The translations under genes and the position numbers were made by a program. Under the pieces are notes generated by a model that saw only the letters and a list, made by a program, of their open reading frames with translations, searched no databases and was not told the origin of the DNA. Positions 44,534 through 53,586 of a stretch of DNA of 64,000 nt are shown here, piece after piece. Location: assembly GCF_018732085.1 (NCBI RefSeq), contig NZ_CP076103.1:6014001-6078000 (forward strand), read 5' to 3'. Position 1 is the first letter of the stretch; every line of letters starts with the position of its first letter. This DNA comes from Lysobacter capsici (lineage in GTDB: Bacteria > Pseudomonadota > Gammaproteobacteria > Xanthomonadales > Xanthomonadaceae).

Positions 44534-45265
44534 TTGCAGTTGGCCAATTTCAGCAAGGAAACATCCGGGAATTCAGTGCTCGAGTCGCCTGCGCCGGACG
44601 GCGCCGCGCGACGACCCATCTTCCGCGAGGTGCTCGGCGAGGATTGGCACCGTCTCGGCGAGGTCATAAGGCGCCACTACTTCCTGCGCGCTTTCAGCGA
44701 CGACCACGTCTGCGTCGAGGGCACGATGAAGGAGGTCTGGCATAGCGCCGTGGCGAAGCTGCTGATCCCGTTCGCCCGGGTATTCGGGGCATTGGTGCCC
44801 TATCGCGGCGCGGATGTGCCGATCGAGGTTCACTACAACGCCCGGCCCGACGACGGCACCCTTCATTGGGACCGCGTGTTCCACTTCGACGAGCGTCCAC
44901 CTTTCCACTTCCTCTCTCATATGGAGCACGCCGGCGGAAACAGCGTGATCGAGTTCATACGTTTCGGCGTGGGAATGCGGCTGAAGGTGACCGTGGAGGA
45001 CGGCGCGCTGGTGTTTCGCGACGAGGGTTATATCTGGCGGCTTTTCAGCATCGACGTGCCGTTGCCGATGGGGCTGTTGCTGGGGCGCGCCTATGTCGAG
45101 GAACGGCCGGTGGACGCCGAGCGCTTCAGCATGCGCATGACGTTGACCCATCGGCTGTTCGGCGAATTGTTCCGTTACAGCGGCAGCTTTACGCTCGGCG
45201 CCAGCCGATCCGCCGACGCCCACCAAGCTTCACCTGTGGATAGCAGTCACATTCCAGCTCGATGA
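44534..45265 (+). CDS. DUF4166 domain protein
   Basis: About 240-aa protein dominated by a DUF4166 domain: IFREVLGEDWHRLGEVIRRH, ALVPYRGADVPIEVHYNARP, HWDRVFHFDERPPFHFLSHM and GLLLGRAYVEERPVDAERFS. The domain is found in bacterial proteins of unknown function, sometimes fused to oxidoreductases. The start codon is uncertain: TTG at 44534 or at 44540, where GAGG lies 7 bases before; no ATG is near in this frame. It is followed by a secreted Cys-rich protein gene. Confidence 0.8.
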   Translation: MQLANFSKETSGNSVLESPAPDGAARRPIFREVLGEDWHRLGEVIRRHYFLRAFSDDHVCVEGTMKEVWHSAVAKLLIPFARVFGALVPYRGADVPIEVHYNARPDDGTLHWDRVFHFDERPPFHFLSHMEHAGGNSVIEFIRFGVGMRLKVTVEDGALVFRDEGYIWRLFSIDVPLPMGLLLGRAYVEERPVDAERFSMRMTLTHRLFGELFRYSGSFTLGASRSADAHQASPVDSSHIPAR

Positions 45266-45428
45266 GCGACGCTAGCCTTTTCGCATGCCGGACGTCGATT
45301 ACCCAATCGCGTCCAGCGGACGAAAGCACTCATGAATTGTGCCGTCTATCCGGCTTGACCGGTGCCGTGAGCCACCGGTGATCGCAAGCTCAACCCGGAT
45401 CGCTGCACCCAAGCGCAATGGAGGCGCG

Positions 45429-46076
45429 ATGAAGAGCCCTTTCATTATCCCTGTGGCTTGCATGGCATTGACTGCATCAGGCGCGGCGATGGCCCAGGCC
45501 GCCGGCGATGCCTGCCAGGCCGCGTGGAAGCAGTCGTCCGCATCCCGGTCCTGCACCAGCGTGATGCAGACGCTGTCGAATGGATCATGCGGCGGCAAGA
45601 CGCAATGCTTGCCCAAGAACTATCCCAGCTATCCCTCCGGACTGTCCGTCGAGGCCGCAAAGAAGCTGGTGAACTGCGATGGCGAACTGCGATTCGATGA
45701 AGCCGACTGCCCGTCCACATCCAAGCACTCCACCCACACATACGCCGAGGTGAAGCTGGACCCGGCGCTGTCGCCCAACTACGGTTCGCACCATGAGGCC
45801 TGTTCGGCGGCCTGGGATGCCTCGTCGGCCAAGAAAACTTGCGTCACCATAGAGTTCATCGCGCGTTCGGGCGAAAACAATTGCACCATCCACGCGCAGT
45901 GCAGCTATGGCCCAGGGTATGTGGAGCGCGACGCGGGCAACATGGTGCAGACCGGTCCTGGAAGCTTCGCCCTGGCCACGCCGCCGCCGCGCAGAAGCAC
46001 CGTGACGGTATCGCAATCCGATACCGCAAAGCTCAGCAATTGCGATGGCTATCTGAAAGTCGGTGGCTGCAACTGA
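45429..46076 (+). CDS. Secreted Cys-rich protein with internal duplication
   Basis: 215-aa exported protein (signal peptide ending ...GAAMAQA). The mature part consists of two similar halves of about 75-95 residues: DACQAAWKQSSASRSCTSVM ... LVNCDGELRF and EACSAAWDASSAKKTCVTIE ... LSNCDGYLKV. Each half has four conserved Cys (ACxAAW, SCTSV/TCVTI, a later Cys near TQC/AQC, NCDG), suggesting two disulfides per unit. GGAGG precedes the ATG at 45429. I do not recognise the family. It probably works outside the cytoplasm. Confidence 0.8.
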   Translation: MKSPFIIPVACMALTASGAAMAQAAGDACQAAWKQSSASRSCTSVMQTLSNGSCGGKTQCLPKNYPSYPSGLSVEAAKKLVNCDGELRFDEADCPSTSKHSTHTYAEVKLDPALSPNYGSHHEACSAAWDASSAKKTCVTIEFIARSGENNCTIHAQCSYGPGYVERDAGNMVQTGPGSFALATPPPRRSTVTVSQSDTAKLSNCDGYLKVGGCN

Positions 46077-46604
46077 CTTGGACGACGATCGCGGACCATT
46101 GTCGTTGGCGCGCTGAATCACACGAACCCATCGGCCACGCCGACCCGAGACCTTGCGTTCGGCGATACAAGAGCCGCAGGCATACCAGGCACACTATCGC
46201 GCCTCGCCTGATCCGAGCGCGCGCCCGAAACCCGCATCGATTGATGCACCCACTGTTTCATAACCGAGGACGGCCGCGACCGTCGGCGGCGCTGACTTGT
46301 TCGAGTTGCTCGGTGAGTGACGGCGCCACGAGAGACGACGCCGATCGCGATGCCGGACGCGGCAGGCAGGAACAGATCGAGGTTGCGCGTAGCCAGGCGC
46401 CTCGCCTCGAGCGCGCCGTGCCGGGTGGTCCGCGAAAGCCAATCCACAAGCGCCTGCGCTTTTCCAGAAAAATAGGCGAAGATTGGGCTTGGGGCGGACT
46501 TTCGAAGCCATTCCTCGGTCGCCGACGATAGCCAACGAGGCGTTTCGCGACGCCGCTTCGGCGCGGCGTGTTTCGGGTGATCGGCGCAAGCAGGGGAGAA
46601 CATC
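46077..46604. other. Intergenic stretch without supported gene
   Basis: About 530 bp. Long frames on both strands here lack coding signals, and no known structure is seen. The last bases give a good ribosome-binding site (GGGGAG) to the 72-aa gene. Confidence 0.5.
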
Positions 46605-46823
46605 ATGAGTGTGCAGATCGAGCTTGGCGACGATGAGGCGCTGGTGCTGTTCGAGCTTCTCGCGTCGGGCGGATTGCTTGAAGGCTTGGAGGAACCCGAG
46701 AGAAATGCGCTCCAGGCGCTTGAGGCGCTGCTGCAAAAGCAACTCATCGCCCCGTTCTCGCACGACTATTCCAATGTACTCAAGCAAGCGCGATCGTCCG
46801 TGCTGGCTCGTTACGGCGGCTGA
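46605..46823 (+). CDS. Small acidic hypothetical protein
   Basis: 72-aa protein (MSVQIELGDDEALVLFELLA then ALQALEALLQKQL), predicted to be helical with Leu-rich stretches. GGGGAG stands 7 bases before the ATG. No signal peptide. It is followed 87 bp later by the small alpha/beta-barrel gene. Codon use and start signal support it as real; no function is recognised. Confidence 0.65.
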   Translation: MSVQIELGDDEALVLFELLASGGLLEGLEEPERNALQALEALLQKQLIAPFSHDYSNVLKQARSSVLARYGG

Positions 46824-46910
46824 CATGCCTTGCCGGCCGACGGCCATCCAGATAGAAGCTGCTTCGCACGATTGCCCCACTCGACCTCATTCCAACGCGA
46901 GGAGAAACCC

Positions 46911-47219
46911 GTGATCGTCCGCATCTCGAAAGGCATCTACCCTGCCGGCCTTCATGCCGAAGTCACGACGCGAATGAATGCGGCGTCGCAGCGCCTAATT
47001 CCGGCGATTCGCAAGCTCCCGGGCTGCCTTGGCTTCTATGTGACGACGGAGGAAAACTCGTCGACGATGGTCAACGTAGGCATCTGGGAAACGCTCGAAC
47101 GCGCCGAGGCGATGAGCGCGCTCGCCGAGATGACCGCGCTCGCCCAGGCATTCATCGCTCTAGGCGTCGAGTTTGAACGTCCGATCATCAACTACCCGGT
47201 GCTCCGGAAAGTTCCATGA
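46911..47219 (+). CDS. ABM-like dimeric alpha/beta-barrel protein
   Basis: 102-aa protein resembling small monooxygenase-like dimeric alpha/beta barrels. The central strands and helices are RISKGIYPAGLHAEVTTRMN, LPGCLGFYVTTEENSSTMVN and VGIWETLERAEAMSALAEMT. It starts with GTG at 46911; GAGGAG lies 7 bases before. No cofactor motif is visible, as is usual for this fold. It could be a small monooxygenase or a degradation protein; the substrate is unknown. Confidence 0.75.
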   Translation: MIVRISKGIYPAGLHAEVTTRMNAASQRLIPAIRKLPGCLGFYVTTEENSSTMVNVGIWETLERAEAMSALAEMTALAQAFIALGVEFERPIINYPVLRKVP

Positions 47220-47317
47220 GCCGAAGCAAGGCAGGATCCGGAGCGGGGTTTTGTGCATCCATCCGTGGTAGCGCAAGATGCGTGAATTGAGCCGAAGCGG
47301 CCTGATGGCAAATACCG

Positions 47318-47806
47318 ATGTCTGACAGTTCCTTCATATCGAAGCCGCTGCGCGCCTCGCCTCAGCCACGGCGGCAAGCCATGGGTCGGCGCGTGGCGCT
47401 GCTGGCCCTGGGTTTTTTATTGGCGCCGCTGGTGCCGGCGGTCGTGTTGGCGGCGGCAAGCCCGGGCCTCGGTGTCGAGCCGGGCGACATCGCGTCCTTG
47501 CTCCCGATCGCCGCGATCCTCTATTTTCCATCCGCGCTGTTCGTCGGCGTGTTCGGCATTGCGATCTTCATTTTCCTTTGGCGCTTGAACCTTATCCGCT
47601 GGTGGTCCGCTGTGCTCTCCGGCTTCGCAAGCGGCGTTCTGCTCTCATCGGTGGTCGGCGATTTCCGATGGATGCGAAGCGGATTGTTCATGGCCGAGCT
47701 GCCGGCCTTGCTCGTCTGGGGCGCCTGCGGCGCCGCAAGCGGCCTGATCATCTGGCTCTCATGGAAAGCCGGTACCGCGTTCGGTCTCGATCGGCCCGTC
47801 GCCTGA
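47318..47806 (+). CDS. Hypothetical membrane protein
   Basis: 162-aa protein with about four hydrophobic segments (LLALGFLLAPLVPAVVLAAA, AILYFPSALFVGVFGIAIFI, WWSAVLSGFASGVLLSSVVG, ALLVWGACGAASGLIIWLSW). The start is either the ATG at 47318 or that at 47381; the stretch between them reads as a degenerate REP-like sequence (GAAGCCGCTGCGCGCCTCG), which favours the later start. A further degenerate copy lies after the gene near 47822. No family is recognised. Confidence 0.65.
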   Translation: MSDSSFISKPLRASPQPRRQAMGRRVALLALGFLLAPLVPAVVLAAASPGLGVEPGDIASLLPIAAILYFPSALFVGVFGIAIFIFLWRLNLIRWWSAVLSGFASGVLLSSVVGDFRWMRSGLFMAELPALLVWGACGAASGLIIWLSWKAGTAFGLDRPVA

Positions 47807-48025
47807 GCATTCGCGATATCTGAACTGCCTCGCGGTTCGGCGAGTGGCCGGCTCGCGTCGACGACCGCCGAGATCGGCAGGCCGCTGTGAGGACTTCACC
47901 GACGATCACTCGGCAGCCACGCTATCGCCTTGCATGGGTGCATACATCCCAGGCCGACGGCTTTATTCGGCCGCGCACATCGTTCGTTCTGGTTTGAAGG
48001 CGGCGCCCCCATCGCTCCTGCGATC

Positions 48026-48817
48026 TCACTTGCCGATAGAGCCGCCCTGCCCCAGCCATAGCGCAGTCAACGCCGGACGATTGCGAACGCCGAACTTGTG
48101 ATAGATGGACTTGATGTGGATATGCACGGTGTTGACGCTTTTTTGCAAGGTGTCGGCGATCTGTTTTTCCGTTTCCTTTCCCAGCAGCGCGAGCAGGACG
48201 ATCCGCTCGGTCGGCGTCAGCGGGGAGTTCGCCACATGGATGCCGTGGCTGAGCACGAACCGGTACTGAAACCAGCGCAGGCCGCGCACGGCGAGCGCGA
48301 AAGGCGCCTTGATGTCCGCGCTGAAGCGCGGCTGGCTCACGCCGCGATAGAGGAACAGATGCACCCTCACGTCGTCGTTGATCGCGCAGCGCGCCGACAG
48401 CTGATCGGCATGTCCCACGTCCAGATAATGCCGCTTGTAGAATTCGCCCTGGAACCATGAAGCCGGAAGCGTCTCGAACAACAGGCGGGCCAGGAACGGC
48501 TCGTTTCCGGCCGACGAGATGATCGAGGCCAGGTCGGACTCGGATTTCATCAGCTCGGCGACTCGCCGGTCGACCGATGCGGTGAGGACCGGACGAGGAT
48601 TCAGGATCTGGTGCAGACGCGGCCGCCAGCCATTGAGCAAGTCGCCTTGCGGCGGAACCGGCAGCCTGACGACGACCGCGAACAGCGCGTTGTGGCAATC
48701 GAATATTTCGCACAGCCGCAAAAGCAGATGACGCAGCGCATCGTCGGCCCGGCTGGCGGGAAAATCGACCAGTTCGTCCCACAGCCGATAGATGTCCTGG
48801 GTCGTCGCGTCATTCAT
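48026..48817 (-). CDS. LuxR-type transcriptional regulator
   Basis: 263-aa regulator. The C-terminal LuxR helix-turn-helix reads SPLTPTERIVLLALLGKETE, KQIADTLQKSVNTVHIHIKS and IYHKFGVRNRPALTALWL. The N-terminal about 190 residues form a sensor of unknown type, without a receiver Asp or an acyl-homoserine-lactone motif that I can identify. The ATG at 48817 is chosen because the family-like part begins there. It is divergent, over a 588-bp gap, from two paralogous genes of unknown function and may control them. Confidence 0.85.
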   Translation of the reverse strand: MNDATTQDIYRLWDELVDFPASRADDALRHLLLRLCEIFDCHNALFAVVVRLPVPPQGDLLNGWRPRLHQILNPRPVLTASVDRRVAELMKSESDLASIISSAGNEPFLARLLFETLPASWFQGEFYKRHYLDVGHADQLSARCAINDDVRVHLFLYRGVSQPRFSADIKAPFALAVRGLRWFQYRFVLSHGIHVANSPLTPTERIVLLALLGKETEKQIADTLQKSVNTVHIHIKSIYHKFGVRNRPALTALWLGQGGSIGK

Positions 48818-49405
48818 CGTGTGGTCTTCATCGGGTGGGTCGAACGTCCTTTCGACGCATGCTGGCGAGAAGCGGATTCGGGCCGCGAACGATCTGCGCC
48901 ATCGGTGTTGCAGACGCGACACGGATGCGCGCGACAGCTTACTCATTTCGCGCGCTCGCGATCCGGCCCGGTGCGAACGCGTATACGCCGCGCCGATGAG
49001 TCGCGCCTCACGCCTGACCGTTCAAACGTTTCCCGCCCGCACCACTTGCATTCCGGCTTGCATGCACGCAAGCGCGCGAGGCCGCGCGAGCTAACCTTTT
49101 CAGGTTATGTCGCGGCTTCCGGCATCTCCGTATGCTCCGTTCGGGCAGGTAGCCGCGCGATCGCCGGCCTGCGATCGCGGCCCGTTTCAGACACCGCGCC
49201 GGACGCGATTTCCGTCGCTCTCGATCCACGGGCCGGGGCCGTTGCCAATCGGATCCAGCCGCGCGCGCCGGCATTCGCATCGCGCGTGCGGTCGCTCCAT
49301 GGCATCGACCTCGCCACCGACCCGGCCGGTGCGCAGCCGCGATTCACCCGAACGCATCGATCGTTCGACCGACCCTCGCCGCACCTATCCAACAGGAGTT
49401 CAATC
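48818..49405. other. Divergent intergenic region
   Basis: 588 bp between the LuxR gene and the tandem paralogues. No gene is supported; the end carries AGGAG before the GTG at 49406. This long region probably holds the promoters and the 5' leader of the pair. Confidence 0.5.
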
Positions 49406-50308
49406 GTGGGGACCATCACCGTTCCGGTAACACCTTACATCGCCGACTTCAGCGTGTCGGACAAACCCTGCGACAACGTCGTTTTGTCATTGGCCGACAT
49501 CGCGCCGCCGGAGTACATCCGCCTGCCGAACAGACCCAAGCCCGATTCGAAATACAGCTCGATCGATCTGGCCATGATGAGCACCAATTTCTCGGTGCTC
49601 GTCTCGCTGGGCTTCGGCGATTCCTTTTCGGCCAAGGCCGACAGCAATGTCCATTGCTCCTATATGGACCTGGCCGTGACCAAGCGGGTCGAAAGCAATT
49701 ACGACAACAAGAGCATCATCGCCGCCGCGACGTTCGGTCTTGGCTTCCGGCTCGCCATCATCACCTACGGCCTGGATTCCAGCATCGCCATGAATCTGGG
49801 CGACGTGGCCGCGGCGGCGAAGCTCAGGATGGGCTACACGAGCTATCAGATCCTCGCCGTCGGTGGCGGACTGAAGGTGATCAGCACCGCCCAGCCGCTG
49901 ATCGCCAACCTCGCCGGGGAGTTCAATGTCGAAACCCTGGAACTCATCGGCGCCGTCCAGGCGCAGCTCACCGATCTGTACATCAATCACAACAGCGACA
50001 TGGTCCCGGAATTGATGAGTGTCGACATCGATCTCGACAAGATGGCGAACCTGTATTCGGGCGGCAAGAGCCAGGGTCCGTCGTACATGCAGCTCATGAA
50101 GGCGCAGCGCTTCGCGCTTCAGCAGGCGCGCCATGGCCGCACCTTGACGCAGGCGCTGGAGCAGATGGATCACAAGCCCGCCTGGGCGGTCGATCGGTCC
50201 ATCGTCAAGGACCTGTACGAGCGGGTGCTCGGCCTCAAAGCCGACGAGGAACCTCGCGGAAGCAACCCGCACGACATACGAATCATGCTCGACGCCGGCG
50301 CGATGTGA
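49406..50308 (+). CDS. Hypothetical protein, first of a paralogous pair
   Basis: 300-aa protein of unknown family. It starts with GTG at 49406 (MGTITVPVTPYIADFSVSDK), with AGGAG upstream. There is no signal peptide. The central part is beta-rich and weakly hydrophobic (IIAAATFGLGFRLAIITYGL, SIAMNLGDVAAAAKLRMGYT), followed by a helical part and a polar tail. The next gene encodes a related protein in the same layout (YxxxDxA, GFRxx, xxNLGxxAAxxxL). No enzyme motif is seen. A pore-forming or structural protein is conceivable from the alternating beta pattern, but not shown. Confidence 0.75.
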   Translation: MGTITVPVTPYIADFSVSDKPCDNVVLSLADIAPPEYIRLPNRPKPDSKYSSIDLAMMSTNFSVLVSLGFGDSFSAKADSNVHCSYMDLAVTKRVESNYDNKSIIAAATFGLGFRLAIITYGLDSSIAMNLGDVAAAAKLRMGYTSYQILAVGGGLKVISTAQPLIANLAGEFNVETLELIGAVQAQLTDLYINHNSDMVPELMSVDIDLDKMANLYSGGKSQGPSYMQLMKAQRFALQQARHGRTLTQALEQMDHKPAWAVDRSIVKDLYERVLGLKADEEPRGSNPHDIRIMLDAGAM

Positions 50309-50341
50309 GCCGCCCCATCAACGACACCGAGGAACGCAATC

Positions 50342-51169
50342 ATGTGGACGCTTGTGAACACCGCCGACGACGCCGACCCTTCGCTCGCCGATGCCTCGGC
50401 ATCGGCGCCGAACGGACCCTACGCTTACACCAGCCCCAACATCAGCAGCTACGCACTGACCGCGTCGGCGATCGCCAATCTGGGCTTCAAGGAGCTGTTG
50501 AACGTCAAGACGTCCGGCGAGGTGTACTACTACGTGATCGACGTGGCGGCCTACACCCAGGACGTGGTGGTGCGCAAGGCCGCGCATGACGGAACCCGCA
50601 TCATCCATCGCGACGGCATCGGTTTTCGCGTCGGCCTGGTCGCGTGGAACATTAAGGCGGAGCTGAGCGTCAATCTCGGTTCCATCGCCGCCTCCACGCA
50701 GTTGCAGGGCGGCAGCACCAGCGTCAGCGCGCACGCGTTCGCGGGCGACGTCGCGATGCTCGCAGACGTGGCCCGGGTGAGCGAATTCGGCGGCAAGAAG
50801 TTCGACGCGAAAATGCTCCAGGACCTCGCCGGCTTCGTCAGCAAGCTGGCGATGGTGGTCGCCAGATCCGGGGACAAGATTCCGCCCAGGAAAGGCGTGG
50901 CGCGCGGAATCTTGAATCCGAACCTGTACGATCCCAAGAAGGCCATCGCCTCCAACAGCTATGCCATCGAACAGATCTGGCACCAGCGGCCCAGAAGCGA
51001 GTTGTCGCAGTGGCTGGCGAACGGCAGGTTCAAGGACTGGACCGACAACAGGCTGAGCCCGACGATCATCGCCGCGGCATACGCCGCTTTCGGCAACGAC
51101 GGCTTCAACTCTCCGATCACGCCCGCGCAGACCCAGGCGGCCAAGGTCGTGCAAAGCATCGGGCGTTGA
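50342..51169 (+). CDS. Hypothetical protein, second of a paralogous pair
   Basis: 275-aa protein of unknown family, 33 bp after its paralogue. Shared pattern: LGFKELLNVKTSGEVYYYVI, GIGFRVGLVAWNIKAELSVN, then LGSIAASTQLQGGSTSVSAH. The C-terminal about 100 residues (NPNLYDPKKAIASNSYAIEQ, AAYAAFGNDGFNSP) are helical and unlike the first protein. It has no signal peptide. The pair is divergent from a LuxR regulator. Whether it forms a hetero-oligomer with its partner is inference only. Confidence 0.75.
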   Translation: MWTLVNTADDADPSLADASASAPNGPYAYTSPNISSYALTASAIANLGFKELLNVKTSGEVYYYVIDVAAYTQDVVVRKAAHDGTRIIHRDGIGFRVGLVAWNIKAELSVNLGSIAASTQLQGGSTSVSAHAFAGDVAMLADVARVSEFGGKKFDAKMLQDLAGFVSKLAMVVARSGDKIPPRKGVARGILNPNLYDPKKAIASNSYAIEQIWHQRPRSELSQWLANGRFKDWTDNRLSPTIIAAAYAAFGNDGFNSPITPAQTQAAKVVQSIGR

Positions 51170-51342
51170 CGCGGCGACGGGGCGATCGCGCCGAACGGTG
51201 GCGCATCGGCCCGTGCAAGCGCTGCGTGGCGCGATTCGAGACGAATCGCGCCGATCGATGGGGCATGGCGATCGAAGCGTCCGGGATTCGGCGGACGCCG
51301 CCGCGCCGGGGAGCGACGAGCAACTGCCTGCAGAAGGACGGT

Positions 51343-51973
<631 letters not shown>

Positions 51974-52344
51974 GTCCTTCATCCTGCTGTAGGTCGCCAT
52001 TTGCGGCGGAGTTGCGTGGTCTGTCGTGGGTTCGCATGCCGGGCATCGCGACGACCCCGGCCGCGAAGGCCGGATATGCGCGACTGAAGCCATCGACGCG
52101 CAATGCATCCCATCCTTGCGGCCGATCGGCGCCGCCTCAATGCGCGACTGCGTAGCGTGCGGCACCTCGCCAGTCTCTCCACCCACCGATGGGTCGTCCT
52201 TGATCGCACCCACACTCCCGCGCATTGCCGCGGCCGCGCGTCCAGCACCGAACGTACTGTCCGTAGCCAGTCGATGAACGCGGCTTCAAGGCATGACGGA
52301 CCGGCCGGCTCGGGTTCGATCGGCGGACCCGCCCGCCGATGCCG
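51974..52344. other. Intergenic stretch
   Basis: 370 bp between the cupin and tetR genes, both on the minus strand; no supported gene or motif is seen. Confidence 0.5.
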
Positions 52345-52950
52345 CTATGCCTTCCGGAGACGATCGGTGGACAGCTTCGCAATCTGCCAGAACACCGACG
52401 CGTCGCCGGCCGCCCGGGCGGACAGCATCGCGCCGTGTATCGCCGCCATGAACACGGAGGCTTCGGCCGAGGGACTGTCGGCCAATCGCATGACCCCTTT
52501 CGACTGCCCTTCCTCCATGCTCGACCTGATCCAGGCGTGGAGGTCTTCGAAATGGCCCTTGACCTCGGCGGCGACGTTGGTCGGAACGGCCGGCAATTCC
52601 GCCGCCAGCATCGCGCAGATGCAGATCGGAGGATTCGATCCTTCGATGCAGTCGGCCCAGAACCGGCAGTAGGTGACGAGGCGCTGCAAGGGGTCGAGGT
52701 CGAGCGCATCGAGCGACTGCAGGCCACGCCGCGTCGCGTCGCGATGGAGCTCGACCGTCGCCTTCACCAGGTCGGCCTTGGTGGGGAAGTGATGGTGAAT
52801 GCTGGCTTTTCTTACCTCGACCAGCTCGGCGATGTCCGCGTAGCTGAAGCCGTTGTATCCGCCCTTGGCCAGCAGTTCATTCGTTCGTTGAATGATTTCC
52901 TGCGCTTTGGGCGAGTACTGGGCTTGCGGATCCGATCTCGATGAAGACAT
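52345..52950 (-). CDS. TetR family transcriptional regulator
   Basis: 201-aa repressor. The N-terminal helix-turn-helix is AQEIIQRTNELLAKGGYNGF, SYADIAELVEVRKASIHHHF, then PTKADLVKATVE. The C-terminal ligand domain resembles the TetR_C_33 or YxaF-like type (LVTYCRFWADCIEGSNPPIC, ICAMLAAELPAVPTNVAAEV). Its ATG overlaps the TGA of the membrane-protein gene (TGATG), so the two are cotranscribed. The palindrome at 53473-53492 upstream of the operon is its likely operator, giving autorepression. Confidence 0.92.
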   Translation of the reverse strand: MSSSRSDPQAQYSPKAQEIIQRTNELLAKGGYNGFSYADIAELVEVRKASIHHHFPTKADLVKATVELHRDATRRGLQSLDALDLDPLQRLVTYCRFWADCIEGSNPPICICAMLAAELPAVPTNVAAEVKGHFEDLHAWIRSSMEEGQSKGVMRLADSPSAEASVFMAAIHGAMLSARAAGDASVFWQIAKLSTDRLRKA

Positions 52951-53444
52951 CAACGGCCTGCCGGGCTTGGGACGGGTCTGCGCTTGTACAGCGCACGCAT
53001 CTGCAGCGCAACGCCGACGATCAGCGCCAAGAATAGTGCGCCCTGCACGCCGAGCAACAGCGGGTCCTTGAGATCGGTCACCAGCGGCTTGCCGACCGGC
53101 AGCCTGCGCAGAGTTTCGCTGACGGTCGGGATCATCAGCAGGAACACGCTCAGGCTCAGCGACACCGTTTCGATGTATTTGCCGAATCGCTTCGCCGCCG
53201 GCCATCGCGAGATGCCGTATCCCAGCACCAGCACCACCAGGGTGACGGTCGCGACGATCGAGCTCACGGGCTGATGCGCGATCGGATAGACCGTGAGCAC
53301 GCCGAGCAACATGAACCAGAAATAGGCCCGCCCGGCCCGGGTCTCGGGGGCGATCCGCCCGTGCTTGACGAGCATGTAGGCGGCGAGCGGTATGGCGGGC
53401 AGGCTTCCGAGGGTGTGGAGCCAACCGATGGGAGAGATGCTCAT
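52950..53444 (-). CDS. Hypothetical membrane protein in tetR operon
   Basis: 164-aa protein with four or five membrane segments (PIGWLHTLGSLPAIPLAAYM, YFWFMLLGVLTVYPIAHQPV, ATVTLVVLVLGYGISRW, LLGVQGALFLALIVGVALQM). It is first in the operon with tetR, overlapping by one base. The TetR operator lies 29 bp before its ATG. No family is firmly recognised. It probably responds to the same signal as the regulator. Confidence 0.78.
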   Translation of the reverse strand: MSISPIGWLHTLGSLPAIPLAAYMLVKHGRIAPETRAGRAYFWFMLLGVLTVYPIAHQPVSSIVATVTLVVLVLGYGISRWPAAKRFGKYIETVSLSLSVFLLMIPTVSETLRRLPVGKPLVTDLKDPLLLGVQGALFLALIVGVALQMRALYKRRPVPSPAGR

Positions 53445-53472
53445 GGCGTGGGTTCGATGGGGGAGTCAGAAA

Positions 53473-53492
53473 TCTACCTACCAATAGGTAGA
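53473..53492. promoter_or_regulatory. TetR operator
   Basis: TCTACCTA-CCAA-TAGGTAGA is a perfect 8+8 palindrome 29 bp upstream of the first gene of the tetR operon. CTACCTACCAATAGGTAG-type sites are typical for TetR repressors of this subgroup. Confidence 0.82.
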
Positions 53493-53586
53493 CTGTCAAT
53501 GTCCGGGCGTCCGAGGCGGCATCTGTCCGCCTCCGGCCCCTGAAACACCCCCTTCGCAGCAGGCCCGGGCCGACGCGCGCGACCGC

